64,000 bases of DNA. Origin: Pseudomonadota bacterium (GTDB taxonomy: Bacteria; Pseudomonadota; Alphaproteobacteria; Micavibrionales; Micavibrionaceae). Below are positions 15,826 to 24,584 of this stretch, one piece after another (position 1 is the stretch's first letter; each line of letters opens with the position of its first letter). The stretch is taken from the NCBI GenBank assembly GCA_029558635.1, contig JAKQEE010000258.1, positions 109,052 to 173,051 on the forward strand, read 5' to 3'. Below the pieces are notes generated by a model, which was not told the DNA's origin, ran no database searches, and saw nothing but the letters and a program-made list of their open reading frames with translations. Position numbers and translations under genes: made by a program.

Positions 15826-16767
15826 ATGATGATGCGCGTTTTTCTTTTGATGATGCTTTTTGCTGTGGCTGTGCCGATGGGCGCTCAGGCCGGCGGGAAA
15901 GAATCGATTGTGGCTGTTGTCAATCAGGGGGTTGTGACATCGTCCGACCTTCAGGCGCGGCTTGATCTGATCGCTATGTCCACCGGACTTCCTCCCAGCA
16001 AGGAGCTGACTGCAAAACTTCGTCCTCAGGTGCTTGATATGCTGATCGAGGAAACGGTCAAGACGCAGGAAGCCGACCGTTTAAAAATTGCAGTCGATCC
16101 GAAAGAAGTCGAAGAAGGATTTGCGACCATTGCCAAGCAGAATAATATTCCGGCGGATACGTTCCGCAAAGCGTTGCAGCAGCGTGGGATCAACACGGCG
16201 ACAATGAACGAGCAGATCCGTGCGCAACTGGCATGGAACAAGGTGATTCAAAAACGTGTGCGTCCGCGCGTCGATGTGAGTGAAGCGGATATCGATTCGG
16301 AACTTGATGTTTTGCGCGCTGCAATCGGCAAGACGCAATACCGTGTGGCGGAAATCTTTTTGCCGATTTCCGAGCAGGCCAAATCTTCGGATGTTGCCAA
16401 TCTCGCCCGTAAATTATCCGACCAGTTGCAAGGAACGCCTGAAGCTTTCCCGAAAGTGGCCCGTCAGTTTTCACAAAGCGCAGGGGCCGAGCAGGGCGGG
16501 ATGATCGGTTGGGTGTTCGGCGGGCAAATGCCTGAGGAAATCGACGAGGCTTTGCCCAGTTTGGCGGTTGGGAAAGTGTCCCAGCCAATCAAAACCGCGT
16601 CGGGGTATTATATTCTGTTTGTGGCCGATAAGCGTCAATTGACTGAGGAAACGCTTCCGCCCCGCGAAGAAATTTTGCAACGGATTGGGACGCAGAGACT
16701 AGATCGCGCTCAACGGCGTTATCTTATGGATTTGATGTCATCGGCCTTTATTGAAAAGCGTGTCTGA
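15826..16767 (+). CDS. surA: SurA-like periplasmic peptidyl-prolyl isomerase/chaperone
   Basis: A 313-residue protein with a cleavable signal peptide ending GAQA, a SurA N-terminal chaperone region (VAVVNQGVVTSSDLQARLDLI) and one parvulin-type domain with GGMIGWVFGGQMPEEID and VSQPIKTASGYYILFV. SurA helps outer-membrane proteins fold in the periplasm. The first residues (MMMRVFLLMM) allow several ATG starts, and the first is used. Its stop overlaps the start of rsmA. Neither lptD nor pdxA, common neighbours of surA, is present here. Confidence 0.85.
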   Translation: MMMRVFLLMMLFAVAVPMGAQAGGKESIVAVVNQGVVTSSDLQARLDLIAMSTGLPPSKELTAKLRPQVLDMLIEETVKTQEADRLKIAVDPKEVEEGFATIAKQNNIPADTFRKALQQRGINTATMNEQIRAQLAWNKVIQKRVRPRVDVSEADIDSELDVLRAAIGKTQYRVAEIFLPISEQAKSSDVANLARKLSDQLQGTPEAFPKVARQFSQSAGAEQGGMIGWVFGGQMPEEIDEALPSLAVGKVSQPIKTASGYYILFVADKRQLTEETLPPREEILQRIGTQRLDRAQRRYLMDLMSSAFIEKRV

Positions 16768-17599
16768 GTCTTCCTCCCATTTGCCCCCACTGCGTGACGT
16801 GATCCGTGAATACGGATTGCGGGCGGAAAAGTCGCTGGGGCAGAATTTTCTGCTCGATCAGAATATCACCGATAAAATCGTGCGTTTGTCCGGTCCCAAA
16901 ATGGACGGGGTGAATGCGGTTGAAATCGGGCCTGGGCCTGGCGGGTTGACGCGGGCAATTCTGGCTTCTAAGGCATCGCAACTTGTGGCGGTGGAATTTG
17001 ATCCACGCGCAGTCACGGCGTTGCAAGGGTTGGTCGATGTGTACGGAGCCGAGCGGTTTGAAATCGTTCAGGGGGATGCGCTCGGAATTGATCCATGCGA
17101 TCTTGTTCCCGCGCCACGGGCGATTTTATCGAACCTGCCTTATAATATCAGTACGGTGTTGCTTTTGAAGTGGCTCACGCAAATTCGGGAAGATGTGACG
17201 TGCTATGCGTTTCTATCTTTGATGTTTCAAAAGGAAGTGGCCGACCGGATTTTGGCGCAGCCGTCGAGCAAAACATACGGGCGTTTGAGCGTGATGGCGC
17301 AGTGGCTTTGCGATGTGAAGAGGCTCTTTGATTTACCGCCGTCCGCTTTTACCCCGCCGCCCAAAGTGAAATCGAGTGTGTTACACTTTGTGCCAAAAAA
17401 TCTGGATGCAGGTCAGCCGCGCTTCGAGACGATGGAGAAAATTCTGGCGGCGGCATTCGGTCAGCGGCGCAAGATGATCCGCGGATCGCTTTCGGATTAT
17501 GCGGCAGAGATTGAACAGGTCGGGATCGACCCGACCTTGCGGGCTGAAGATGTGCCTGTTTGTGAGTATGTGCGTTTGGCCCAAGCTTTTGAGTCTTAG
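16760..17599 (+). CDS. rsmA: 16S rRNA dimethyladenosine transferase
   Basis: About 280 residues. EYGLRAEKSLGQNFLLDQNI and the SAM-binding VEIGPGPGGLTRAIL are strong KsgA/RsmA signatures, with the catalytic-site motif SNLPYNIS. It dimethylates two adjacent adenines near the 3' end of 16S rRNA. The start is uncertain: GTG 16760 is used here, and TTG 16751 is also in frame. Either start overlaps the surA stop. The stop overlaps the serC stop by four bases in convergent orientation. Confidence 0.93.
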   Translation: MSESSSHLPPLRDVIREYGLRAEKSLGQNFLLDQNITDKIVRLSGPKMDGVNAVEIGPGPGGLTRAILASKASQLVAVEFDPRAVTALQGLVDVYGAERFEIVQGDALGIDPCDLVPAPRAILSNLPYNISTVLLLKWLTQIREDVTCYAFLSLMFQKEVADRILAQPSSKTYGRLSVMAQWLCDVKRLFDLPPSAFTPPPKVKSSVLHFVPKNLDAGQPRFETMEKILAAAFGQRRKMIRGSLSDYAAEIEQVGIDPTLRAEDVPVCEYVRLAQAFES

Positions 17600-18756
17600 G
17601 CTTTTGAAGTTTTAAGCTCCGCATAGGCCCAGTCCATCCACGGGCATAGAGCTTCGAGATCGGAGGATTCAACCGTGGCCCCACCCCAGACGCGAATGCC
17701 CGGTGCGGCTTTGGCGTGGCCCGCGATATCAAAGGCGACGTTTTCTTTTTCCAAGATTTTGACGAAGTCTTTGATAAGGGCGCGTTGTGTGTCTTCGTCG
17801 AAGGCTGCAAACCACGGGTCGGTGATTTTGAGGCAGATCGAGGTGCGGGAGCGGATGTCTTCGCGCTCAGGCAAGAAATCGACCCAGTCGGTTTTCTGTA
17901 CCCAGTTTTCGATGACGGCCAAGTTTTGTTTGGACCTGCTTTCCGTCCCTTTCCATCCGCCCAAAGATTCTACCCATCTCAGGGCGTCAAGGCAGTCTTC
18001 TACCGCAAGAAGAGATGGGGTGTTGATTGTTTCGCCTTTGAACAGACCTTCGTTCAGTTCTCCTTTGGAGGTCATGCGGTAGGTTTTTGGCAGAGCGCGA
18101 TCAGGTTTAAATGTGGTGAGGCGTTCGACAGCTCGCGGAGATAGAACCAGCATGCCATGGGCCGCTTCACCGCCCAAAACTTTTTGCCATGACCATGTGA
18201 TGACATCGAGTTTTTTCCAATCAACGTCGTATGCGAAAACGGCAGAGGTGGCGTCGCAGATGGTGAGGCCTTTTCTATTGTCCCCTATCCAGTCGTGGTT
18301 CGGAATGCGCACGCCCGATGTCGTGCCGTTCCATGTGAAGACTATGTCGCGGTCGGTGTCGATTTGGCTGAGGTCGGGAATCTGGCCGAAATCGACCTTG
18401 AACTGGCGGACATCTGTGATCTTAAGCTGGTTCACCACGTCGGTCAGCCAGTCGGACCCGAAAACTTCCCAGGCCATCACATCCACACCGCGTTCGCCCA
18501 GAACCGACCACAGGGTCATTTCCACCGCGCCGGTATCGGACCCCGCAACAATTGCAATTCTATAATCGTCGGGAATGCCCAAGGTCGAGCGGTGGAGGTC
18601 GATGACTTCTTTCAGTTTGGCTTTGCCGCCTGTGGCGCGGTGGGACCGGCCCAAGAAAGCGCCGGCGAGGTTTTCAAAGCTCCAACCCGGGCGTTTGGCG
18701 CAGGGGCCTGATGAAAAATTGGGGCAGTTTGGTTTTGCGGTTGGTTTTTCCATCAT
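17596..18756 (-). CDS. serC: phosphoserine aminotransferase
   Basis: A 386-residue PLP enzyme converting 3-phosphohydroxypyruvate and glutamate to phosphoserine. Signatures are NFSSGPCAKRPGW at the N-terminus, IVAGSDTGAVEM, and the PLP-lysine region ITWSWQKVLGGEAAHGMLVLSP. The subtype with GRSHRATGGKAKL is common in Alphaproteobacteria. Two ATGs are adjacent with AAGGAG just upstream, and the second (18753) has slightly better spacing. folD lies 24 bases upstream on the same strand, so the two form a one-carbon/serine pair. serA is not nearby. Confidence 0.93.
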   Translation of the reverse strand: MMEKPTAKPNCPNFSSGPCAKRPGWSFENLAGAFLGRSHRATGGKAKLKEVIDLHRSTLGIPDDYRIAIVAGSDTGAVEMTLWSVLGERGVDVMAWEVFGSDWLTDVVNQLKITDVRQFKVDFGQIPDLSQIDTDRDIVFTWNGTTSGVRIPNHDWIGDNRKGLTICDATSAVFAYDVDWKKLDVITWSWQKVLGGEAAHGMLVLSPRAVERLTTFKPDRALPKTYRMTSKGELNEGLFKGETINTPSLLAVEDCLDALRWVESLGGWKGTESRSKQNLAVIENWVQKTDWVDFLPEREDIRSRTSICLKITDPWFAAFDEDTQRALIKDFVKILEKENVAFDIAGHAKAAPGIRVWGGATVESSDLEALCPWMDWAYAELKTSKA

Positions 18757-18780
18757 TTGGCTCCTTAGTTGGATAAAGAC

Positions 18781-19623
18781 TTATTTGCTGCGGTTGGCCT
18801 TCAGGGTATTCACCATCAAACAGGCGATGGTCATGGGGCCGACGCCGCCGGGGACGGGGGTGATGGCTCCGGCAATATTCTTGGCTTCTTCAAAATCGAC
18901 ATCGCCGCACAGTTTGCCGTCTTCAAGGCGGTTGATGCCTACATCAATCACGATGGCGCCTTTTTTAATCCAATCGCCTTTGACCATTTTCGGGCGGCCA
19001 ACGGCGGCCACCAGAATATCAGCGGTCTTGCATAGACCCGCAAGGTCTGACGTTTTCGAATGGGCGGTGGTGACTGTGGCGTTTTCTGCGAGCAGAAGCT
19101 GGGCCATCGGTTTTCCGAACAAAAGAGAGCGGCCAATCACAACGGCGTGTTTGCCAGTCAGGTCGGGCATGACTTCTTTGATGAGAATAAGGGAGCCTTG
19201 CGGTGTGCAGGGGACAAGGCCGTCAATTCCGGCAACCAGTTTGCCGATATTAGGAATGGTCAGGCCGTCCACGTCTTTTGCGGGGGCGATCATCTGCACC
19301 AGTTTGTCAGAGTCCAGTCCTTTGGGTAGCGGAAGTTGCAGCAAAATCCCGTCAACGCTGGTATCGGTATTGAGAGTGGTTATCATGTTCGCGATTTCGC
19401 CTTCGGTCGCGGTGGTGGGCAGGCGGTGCTCAATCGAGCGGATACCAGCCTTGGCACAGGCTTTGATTTTGTTGGCCACATAGACATGGCTGGCAGGGTC
19501 GTCGCCCACCAGAATAACGGCCAGACCGGGCGGGGTGGACATGGCGGCGGTTTGCGTTGCAATCGTCTCCAGCAGACGTGCGGATACGGTTTTTCCGTCT
19601 ATAATTTGTGCGGTTTGGGTCAT
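18781..19623 (-). CDS. folD: bifunctional methylenetetrahydrofolate dehydrogenase/cyclohydrolase
   Basis: Start ATG 19623 (MTQTAQIIDGK) is chosen, with AAAGGA upstream. The track's 65 extra residues are not FolD-like. The 280-residue protein has the signatures VGDDPASHVYVANKIKAC, the NADP-binding VIGRSLLFGKPMAQLL (the usual Ser-x-x-Val-Gly site), and the C-terminal PGGVGPMTIACLM. It interconverts methylene-, methenyl- and formyl-tetrahydrofolate. It is upstream of serC, whose downstream product serine feeds the same one-carbon pool. Confidence 0.96.
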   Translation of the reverse strand: MTQTAQIIDGKTVSARLLETIATQTAAMSTPPGLAVILVGDDPASHVYVANKIKACAKAGIRSIEHRLPTTATEGEIANMITTLNTDTSVDGILLQLPLPKGLDSDKLVQMIAPAKDVDGLTIPNIGKLVAGIDGLVPCTPQGSLILIKEVMPDLTGKHAVVIGRSLLFGKPMAQLLLAENATVTTAHSKTSDLAGLCKTADILVAAVGRPKMVKGDWIKKGAIVIDVGINRLEDGKLCGDVDFEEAKNIAGAITPVPGGVGPMTIACLMVNTLKANRSK

Positions 19624-19703
19624 GTGTTGTCCTTTATCCTCATTTTCCCAAAAAGGCAAGGTCTCCGCAGAAATCCCCTTTAAAAACTGAAAGATAGTGT
19701 GGT

Positions 19704-20387
19704 ATGGACTCAAGTATGCTTCTTTCCCGTTTTCCGATTCTGCTTGAATTTGGAACCGGCGCCGTCGGGCGCTGGCGGTTGTGGGCTGTTTTTGCTGCGG
19801 TGGTGCTGGTGGCGTCATTCGGGACGTGGGTGTCGGGGCAATACAAGATCGGACGCCTTGATGTTCTCAAGAGCAAATATGACGAGCCCGTGCAGAATTA
19901 CGCCCGTTCGTTTTCCGCGGCCCAGAAACATTCCCTCGAATCCGATCTGCTGGACGGGTGCAAACAAAACCAGATCGGGACGTGGCTCCAGACCACCGAA
20001 GCGCTTGAATTCAGGGGGCCTTTGACCGGAAACCGTGTCGAGGTCGAGCTTGATCCCGCCAAAGCGCATGTCGATTTGAACGGCAAGGAATTGGCTTCCT
20101 GCGTCCAGAGTGATATCGAGGATATGCAGTTTGATATCGGGTCGATGGTCAATTCGTGGTCGGTTATTCTCTTGCTGTTGTCGTTCTGTCTCGGCGTGTG
20201 GTCGTGGGTTTGTTATTCCGCCCAGAAAATCGGGGCGCAGCGGGCGCGCAATATTTATGCCGAAACCCTTGCCGAGACGGTCGATGCTGAAACCGTCGGC
20301 GGCGATGATATTGATGATGAGGCTTCGGAGCTTGGCAGTGACGAGGACGATAAGAAGCCATCCTCTCCCGATTTAAAAACTGAGTAA
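19704..20387 (+). CDS. hypothetical membrane protein with acidic tail
   Basis: A 227-residue protein. It has a first membrane helix near residues 26-44 (LWAVFAAVVLVASFGTWVSG), a periplasmic-looking domain with two cysteines (DGCKQNQ, ELASCVQ), a second helix (WSVILLLLSFCLGVWSWVCY) and a cytoplasmic tail rich in Asp and Glu. I do not recognise a family. It stands alone and overlaps the YggT gene end by 15 bases. ATG 19716 is a possible second start. Confidence 0.6.
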   Translation: MDSSMLLSRFPILLEFGTGAVGRWRLWAVFAAVVLVASFGTWVSGQYKIGRLDVLKSKYDEPVQNYARSFSAAQKHSLESDLLDGCKQNQIGTWLQTTEALEFRGPLTGNRVEVELDPAKAHVDLNGKELASCVQSDIEDMQFDIGSMVNSWSVILLLLSFCLGVWSWVCYSAQKIGAQRARNIYAETLAETVDAETVGGDDIDDEASELGSDEDDKKPSSPDLKTE

Positions 20388-20654
20388 TCTCCAAACCAGC
20401 GTATCGAGAATTTGCAGGCCGATGATCACGATGATCGGTGTGATGTCGATTCCACCGATCGGGGGAACGTATTTCTGGACGGGAACCATAACCGGATCGG
20501 TGGCTCTTTTAAGAAGGTTCACCAGATTTTTGGCCTGAGGGTTGTCAGTGTTCAGCACTTTGAAGACGATCAGCCAGCTCACGGCGACCTGCAGGATGAT
20601 GACAAACATATACAATCCGATCAGCGTGGATATCGTCTGGGCCACTACAAACAT
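20373..20654 (-). CDS. YggT family membrane protein
   Basis: A 93-residue protein with two membrane helices separated by the conserved loop LVNLLKRATDPVMVPVQKYVPPIGGIDITPII, which defines the YggT family. Members have been linked to osmotic tolerance and to cell-envelope or division functions, but the role is not settled. It is monocistronic here and convergent with the preceding hypothetical gene. Confidence 0.88.
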   Translation of the reverse strand: MFVVAQTISTLIGLYMFVIILQVAVSWLIVFKVLNTDNPQAKNLVNLLKRATDPVMVPVQKYVPPIGGIDITPIIVIIGLQILDTLVWRLLSF

Positions 20655-20782
20655 GGGGTTTCTCCGTTTCTGTCCGTTTTGGCTGATATCCTAACCAGAA
20701 AATGCCGAGATGACAATTCGTTAATCTTATGGCTTTATACTGGTGGAGGACTGGAAGAAACTGCTTTTTCCGGAGGGGTTTT

Positions 20783-21463
20783 ATGGTCAAAATCATTTGG
20801 GGTCTGTTTGCTGCAGTTTTTGCTATGGGGGGCGTTTCCGCTTCGTCCTTTGCCGAAAACTGGTGCAAATCCGTTCAAGCTCCGCAAATTCATATCAAGA
20901 CTTCGACCGATAGCGTTTCCTATAATTTCAGCTTGTCAGAGAAAGCCCTCAATGGGTTCTCGATTGATACGGTTAATCCCTATGGCGGCAATGTCATTAC
21001 CGATGTTGGCGGATTGATGAAGGGCGGGATTGTTGTGTCCCAATCCATGCGGTACGGCACCATGACCAATACCAGAACCAATGAAGTCTGTTATTGGTAC
21101 ACGGATATTGATATTTCACTTCATATAAATCCCACCATCTATATCGCCAGCGAATTTCCCCATGGGACCTGCAAACATAACGCCATTATGCAACACGAGC
21201 AGCAGCATGTGATGATCGACCGTCAGATCGTCAATAAATTTGCGCCTTTGATCGGTCAGGCGGTTAAAAACGAGGTCCGGCGGCAAACCACCTTCGGGCC
21301 GATTTCCACATCCCGTCAGGCCGAGCTTGAAGCCTATCTCAAGTCAAACATGCAGACCATTGTGAACCGTCAGACTGACATCATGAATGCCGAACGCAAG
21401 CAGCGTCAACAGGCTCTCGATAATCTTCAGGAATATGAGCGTGTTAACCACGTTTGTAAATGA
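20783..21463 (+). CDS. secreted HExxH-containing protein (putative metallopeptidase-like)
   Basis: A 226-residue protein starting at MVKIIWG with GGAGGGG just upstream. A signal peptide (about 22 residues, ending SSFA) is followed by a domain with NAIMQHEQQHVMIDRQ, which contains an HExxH zinc-protease motif and a following Asp. The C-terminal third is helical and charged. The HExxH context resembles small uncharacterised putative zinc-dependent protease families, but I cannot name the family with certainty. It may be a periplasmic hydrolase. Confidence 0.6.
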   Translation: MVKIIWGLFAAVFAMGGVSASSFAENWCKSVQAPQIHIKTSTDSVSYNFSLSEKALNGFSIDTVNPYGGNVITDVGGLMKGGIVVSQSMRYGTMTNTRTNEVCYWYTDIDISLHINPTIYIASEFPHGTCKHNAIMQHEQQHVMIDRQIVNKFAPLIGQAVKNEVRRQTTFGPISTSRQAELEAYLKSNMQTIVNRQTDIMNAERKQRQQALDNLQEYERVNHVCK

Positions 21464-21476
21464 ACTGAAAAGACAA

Positions 21477-21506
21477 ACCCGATGCGAGGAGGAACAAGCA
21501 TCGGGT
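21477..21506 (+). other. stem-loop with purine-rich loop
   Basis: acccgatgc and gcatcgggt pair perfectly (9 bp) around the 12-base loop gaggaggaacaa, just after the HExxH gene. No run of T follows, so it is not a standard terminator. The loop exposes GGAGGA, a form that CsrA-type proteins or the anti-Shine-Dalgarno sequence could bind. The rest of this 225-base gap up to ctlX shows nothing else I can support. Confidence 0.5.
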
Positions 21507-21688
21507 GTCATAGGTGGTCAATCGCTATGGTGTCTTATTGGCCGTCATTTCTTTCAGTGCTGAAACGTCAGAAATTCTTGCTATGATTTAAGGATGACAG
21601 AAAAATATGGCAGAAGTTTGGGTGACGCTTGCCTTAATTGTGTCACATTTGGACGAATCAGATATAGTTATAGGAAAGGGGAGTGTTT

Positions 21689-22606
21689 ATGAAGCCAGAA
21701 ATCCGTCAATCCGCCGATCATATCTTGATGGTCGAGCCTGTCAGGTTTCATTGCAACGTCCAGACCATGCCCACCAATTCCTATCAGCATGAGGATCAGG
21801 GCGGGGTTGAGGATATTCAAAAGCATGCCTTGGCCGAATTCCGCGCTTTGCGCGACAGAATCGTCGAAGCGGGCGTGATGGTGACGACCGTTCTGGGTTC
21901 TCCCGATTCGCCTGACGATATTTTTCCCAACTGGATGTCGAGCCATGTGATGCCGGACGGCACGCGCAAGCTGATCTATTATCCGATGCTGGCCCTCAAC
22001 CGACGGATTGAGCGGCGGCCCCATATCAAGGCCATGTTGGAGCGAGGGTATCAGGATGTTCTGGACCTTTCCGCGGCAGAGGCGGAGAACCGTGCGCTGG
22101 AGAGTACATCGGTCTTGTGGTTCGATCGTTTGAACCGTGTGGCCTATATGGGGCTTTCGGCGCGCTCCGACCTTGAACTGGGGCGGGAGTGGTGCGATAG
22201 GATGGGATACAAATTTGTACCATTCGAGACGCGCGGGCATACAGGGCTTCCCGTTTATCATACCGATGTGATGATGTTTATCGGCACGGGGTTTGCGGCT
22301 GTGTGCTTTGACTGCATTTTGCCTGAATACCGCGGTGTGGTGCGAGCGTCGTTAGAGGCTACGGGGCGCGATATTGTCGAGATCGAGATGGACCAGCTTC
22401 TGGAATTTTGCGGAAACTCTCTTGAACTGCATTCCAGTGATGGAACCAAGAAACTGGTGATGTCCGGTTCAGCATTTCGGGCGTACCGCGATGACCAGAA
22501 GGACATTTTTTTACGCCATGTGTCGGAAATTATCTACGCCGACCTGCCCACTATCCAGCAATTCGGCGGCGGCGCGGCCCGTTGTACGATTATGGAGATG
22601 TTTTAG
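21689..22606 (+). CDS. ctlX: CtlX-like amidinotransferase/citrulline utilisation hydrolase
   Basis: A 305-residue protein with ATG 21689 preceded by AAAGGGGAG. It is a guanidine-modifying superfamily member: MVEPVRFHCNVQT at the N-terminus, the catalytic His in GLPVYHTDVMM, and the catalytic Cys in the C-terminal GGGAARCTIMEMF. This matches the CtlX family, related to arginine deiminase and annotated as citrulline utilisation hydrolase. The substrate is not proven from sequence. It stands alone and converges on the EgtD-like gene. Confidence 0.82.
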   Translation: MKPEIRQSADHILMVEPVRFHCNVQTMPTNSYQHEDQGGVEDIQKHALAEFRALRDRIVEAGVMVTTVLGSPDSPDDIFPNWMSSHVMPDGTRKLIYYPMLALNRRIERRPHIKAMLERGYQDVLDLSAAEAENRALESTSVLWFDRLNRVAYMGLSARSDLELGREWCDRMGYKFVPFETRGHTGLPVYHTDVMMFIGTGFAAVCFDCILPEYRGVVRASLEATGRDIVEIEMDQLLEFCGNSLELHSSDGTKKLVMSGSAFRAYRDDQKDIFLRHVSEIIYADLPTIQQFGGGAARCTIMEMF

Positions 22607-22618
22607 AAAGGGTGCCTG

Positions 22619-23851
22619 CTAGGCAGGTCCGTTAGGGTATTGTTGGATAAGTTCAAGCAATTCTTTGTCAGGCCGTCTGATAGCCTCAGCAACTATAAGC
22701 TTGTTGAAATTTCCCTCTTGAGAATACGTTTCTTTAACTTCAAACCCCGCTCTTTGAGCGATTGAGATATGAGTGTTTTCATCCCATTTGTGGGCAAGAG
22801 TGATAACGCGTTGATCTTTTTGAGCTCTCAACTGAACTGAAGATCCATCAGCAAAATTTAAAACATGATCTCTTTTGCAGACTGCAGTCAGTTTGACCGC
22901 AGATATCCCAGTGTCAAATCTTTCAGAGAGTTTCCAATTCTTTAAGACGTCATACTGGGGGTTTAGGATAATTCCTTGCTGAACCGCACGGGCAAAGGCG
23001 CTCAAAATGAATGCTTCGAAGTTTCTTGTCGGTTTGTATCGTCTTTCCTGTTCTTGAGGGTCCTGATTCGAGTCGAACGTTTTGATAACAATACTCCCCA
23101 ATCCGTGTTGGGTATTCATTTTCGCCCACGCCATGGCAGCAGAATCTTGTGGTGACGGGTAGCCGGAGGTAGAGGGGGTGTTTTCAAATGATCCGCCAAA
23201 AATCATAACAACAGGAGTTCCTCTCGTTTCATTAATGGCCAACTTTCCGTTGTAAAGGAAATCTCCTACAACGCCTTGGGAACTGATCCCAAATCTCCGG
23301 TTTACGGCCACGGCATTCGAAATTGCATATCGCTCAAGAATGTCTACTATGCAGCTGTCGGTAATGTCTCTGTTCACGTCTTTGAGTGTTGCTGCGAGAA
23401 TTTGCGATTCTTTACCATTGAAGGCGTGGATATCTCCGCAACCATAGCTGACAAATTTTATAGATCTTGGCAGCAGATCGATAAGTCCTTTGTTGATCGA
23501 GAATGTTATGATTGATTGATCATTATCCCAGTATCCGTAACTCTGTGTGGGGTCTTTGGAGGAGGTAACGGCATCATCGATGTGTCTTTCCCAAGCGCGT
23601 CCGCCAGACAGGATGATTTTTGCGTCGTAGGATAATCCATTAAATGCGGCAGTCGTTTCTTCAGGAATGTCGTAAAACAAATGAGTCGTCAGGAGACCTT
23701 CAGCATCAGGATTTTTGATTGTTTTCAAGAAGGCCTTTTTGAATTTCTGATCGTACAAACCAGCACGCGATTGCACAGCGTCAACGCGGATTACGCTCCG
23801 GCTTTCGTCTGGAAGTGTATTATCATCAACATCTACAGCTAAGGTATTCAT
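22619..23851 (-). CDS. EgtD-like (histidine-specific type) SAM-dependent methyltransferase
   Basis: A 410-residue protein. The pattern matches EgtD-fold enzymes: a nucleotide-site motif FVSYGCGDIHAF, then VVMIFGGSFENTPS in the place of the family's FGGSTIGN, then IVIKTFDSNQDPQE, and a C-terminal RVITLAHKWDENTHISIAQRAGFEV like the EgtD end. EgtD trimethylates histidine for ergothioneine, but no other ergothioneine gene is nearby, so the substrate may differ. The region looks AT-richer than its neighbours. It lies 28 bases after an XRE regulator on the same strand. Confidence 0.6.
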   Translation of the reverse strand: MNTLAVDVDDNTLPDESRSVIRVDAVQSRAGLYDQKFKKAFLKTIKNPDAEGLLTTHLFYDIPEETTAAFNGLSYDAKIILSGGRAWERHIDDAVTSSKDPTQSYGYWDNDQSIITFSINKGLIDLLPRSIKFVSYGCGDIHAFNGKESQILAATLKDVNRDITDSCIVDILERYAISNAVAVNRRFGISSQGVVGDFLYNGKLAINETRGTPVVMIFGGSFENTPSTSGYPSPQDSAAMAWAKMNTQHGLGSIVIKTFDSNQDPQEQERRYKPTRNFEAFILSAFARAVQQGIILNPQYDVLKNWKLSERFDTGISAVKLTAVCKRDHVLNFADGSSVQLRAQKDQRVITLAHKWDENTHISIAQRAGFEVKETYSQEGNFNKLIVAEAIRRPDKELLELIQQYPNGPA

Positions 23852-23879
23852 GCTCTAAGTGGCCTTGTAATCTCTTTTA

Positions 23880-24539
23880 TTAAGCAGTTTTATCTTTGTT
23901 TTTTGCCGGAATTGATAATTTCCAAAAAGCTTCGAATTGTACACGGTAGGCTTCTGCAACAGAAGGATAGTCCAAAATGATGACTGTCGGTTCCGCGTCA
24001 AACAACAGGATGGCTAGCTTCTGTCCATAAACGTAAAAAGGAACAGACGAAAAGAAACTCGACGGTATCCATCTGTATTCACTGTAGTCAGGCGTTGCCA
24101 GAAAATAGTCATCTCCTTCTTTCAGCAGAATTCTGTAATTGATTCCGCTGATGGACTTCATACGTTCAATATGGACCTCGAGATTTTCAGTTCCCAGCCA
24201 TTTCTCAAATTTTCTTTCATCCACATTGTGCACAACCACTTCGCCTGGGTTTTTGCTTAATGTTTCATATACATCTTCATAAAACTGCCAGAATCCCGAT
24301 CGTCCCTTACAGACTCTTACTTCACCGCTTTTCTTTTTAATGCCTTCATCCGGCAGGAATTCAATCCCGGAATCTTCAAATGCTTTTTGAATCAGCTGCA
24401 GGGTGGAGTCGCGCGGTTGAGTCAAACCGTTTTCGATACTGCCGATTGACGTTGCGGAAATACCTGTGCGTTCGGACAGGTCTCCTTGAGACCAGTTCAA
24501 TACTCCTCGTGCTCCACGTATTTGGGCCGTTGTAATCAT
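23880..24539 (-). CDS. XRE-type helix-turn-helix regulator with C-terminal sensor-like domain
   Basis: A 219-residue protein. Residues 1-60 are a Cro/C1 helix-turn-helix (QIRGARGVLNWSQGDLSERTGIS...SIGSIENGLTQP) ending in FEDSGIEFL, a form common in Alphaproteobacteria. The C-terminal region (FYEDVYETLSKNP ... FYVYGQKLAILLFDAEPTVIILDYPSVAEAYRVQFEAFWKLS) resembles the effector-binding end of TrmB-like/PLD-type regulators. A promoter lies upstream. It is co-oriented with the EgtD-like gene and probably controls it. Confidence 0.75.
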   Translation of the reverse strand: MITTAQIRGARGVLNWSQGDLSERTGISATSIGSIENGLTQPRDSTLQLIQKAFEDSGIEFLPDEGIKKKSGEVRVCKGRSGFWQFYEDVYETLSKNPGEVVVHNVDERKFEKWLGTENLEVHIERMKSISGINYRILLKEGDDYFLATPDYSEYRWIPSSFFSSVPFYVYGQKLAILLFDAEPTVIILDYPSVAEAYRVQFEAFWKLSIPAKNKDKTA

Positions 24540-24584
24540 GCTTGTCCTGCTTATTTGATTGCGGGCTTATGTTTATCCCAACTT

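Noticed and set aside
21607-21792. 61-aa plus-strand ORF before ctlX
   Set aside because: It overlaps the ctlX start in another frame and has no family signal. The ctlX start has a good ribosome site.
22614-22628. Short inverted repeat cctgc/gcagg between ctlX and the EgtD-like gene
   Set aside because: The stem is only five bases with no T tract and it overlaps the stop codon, so it is too weak to call a terminator.
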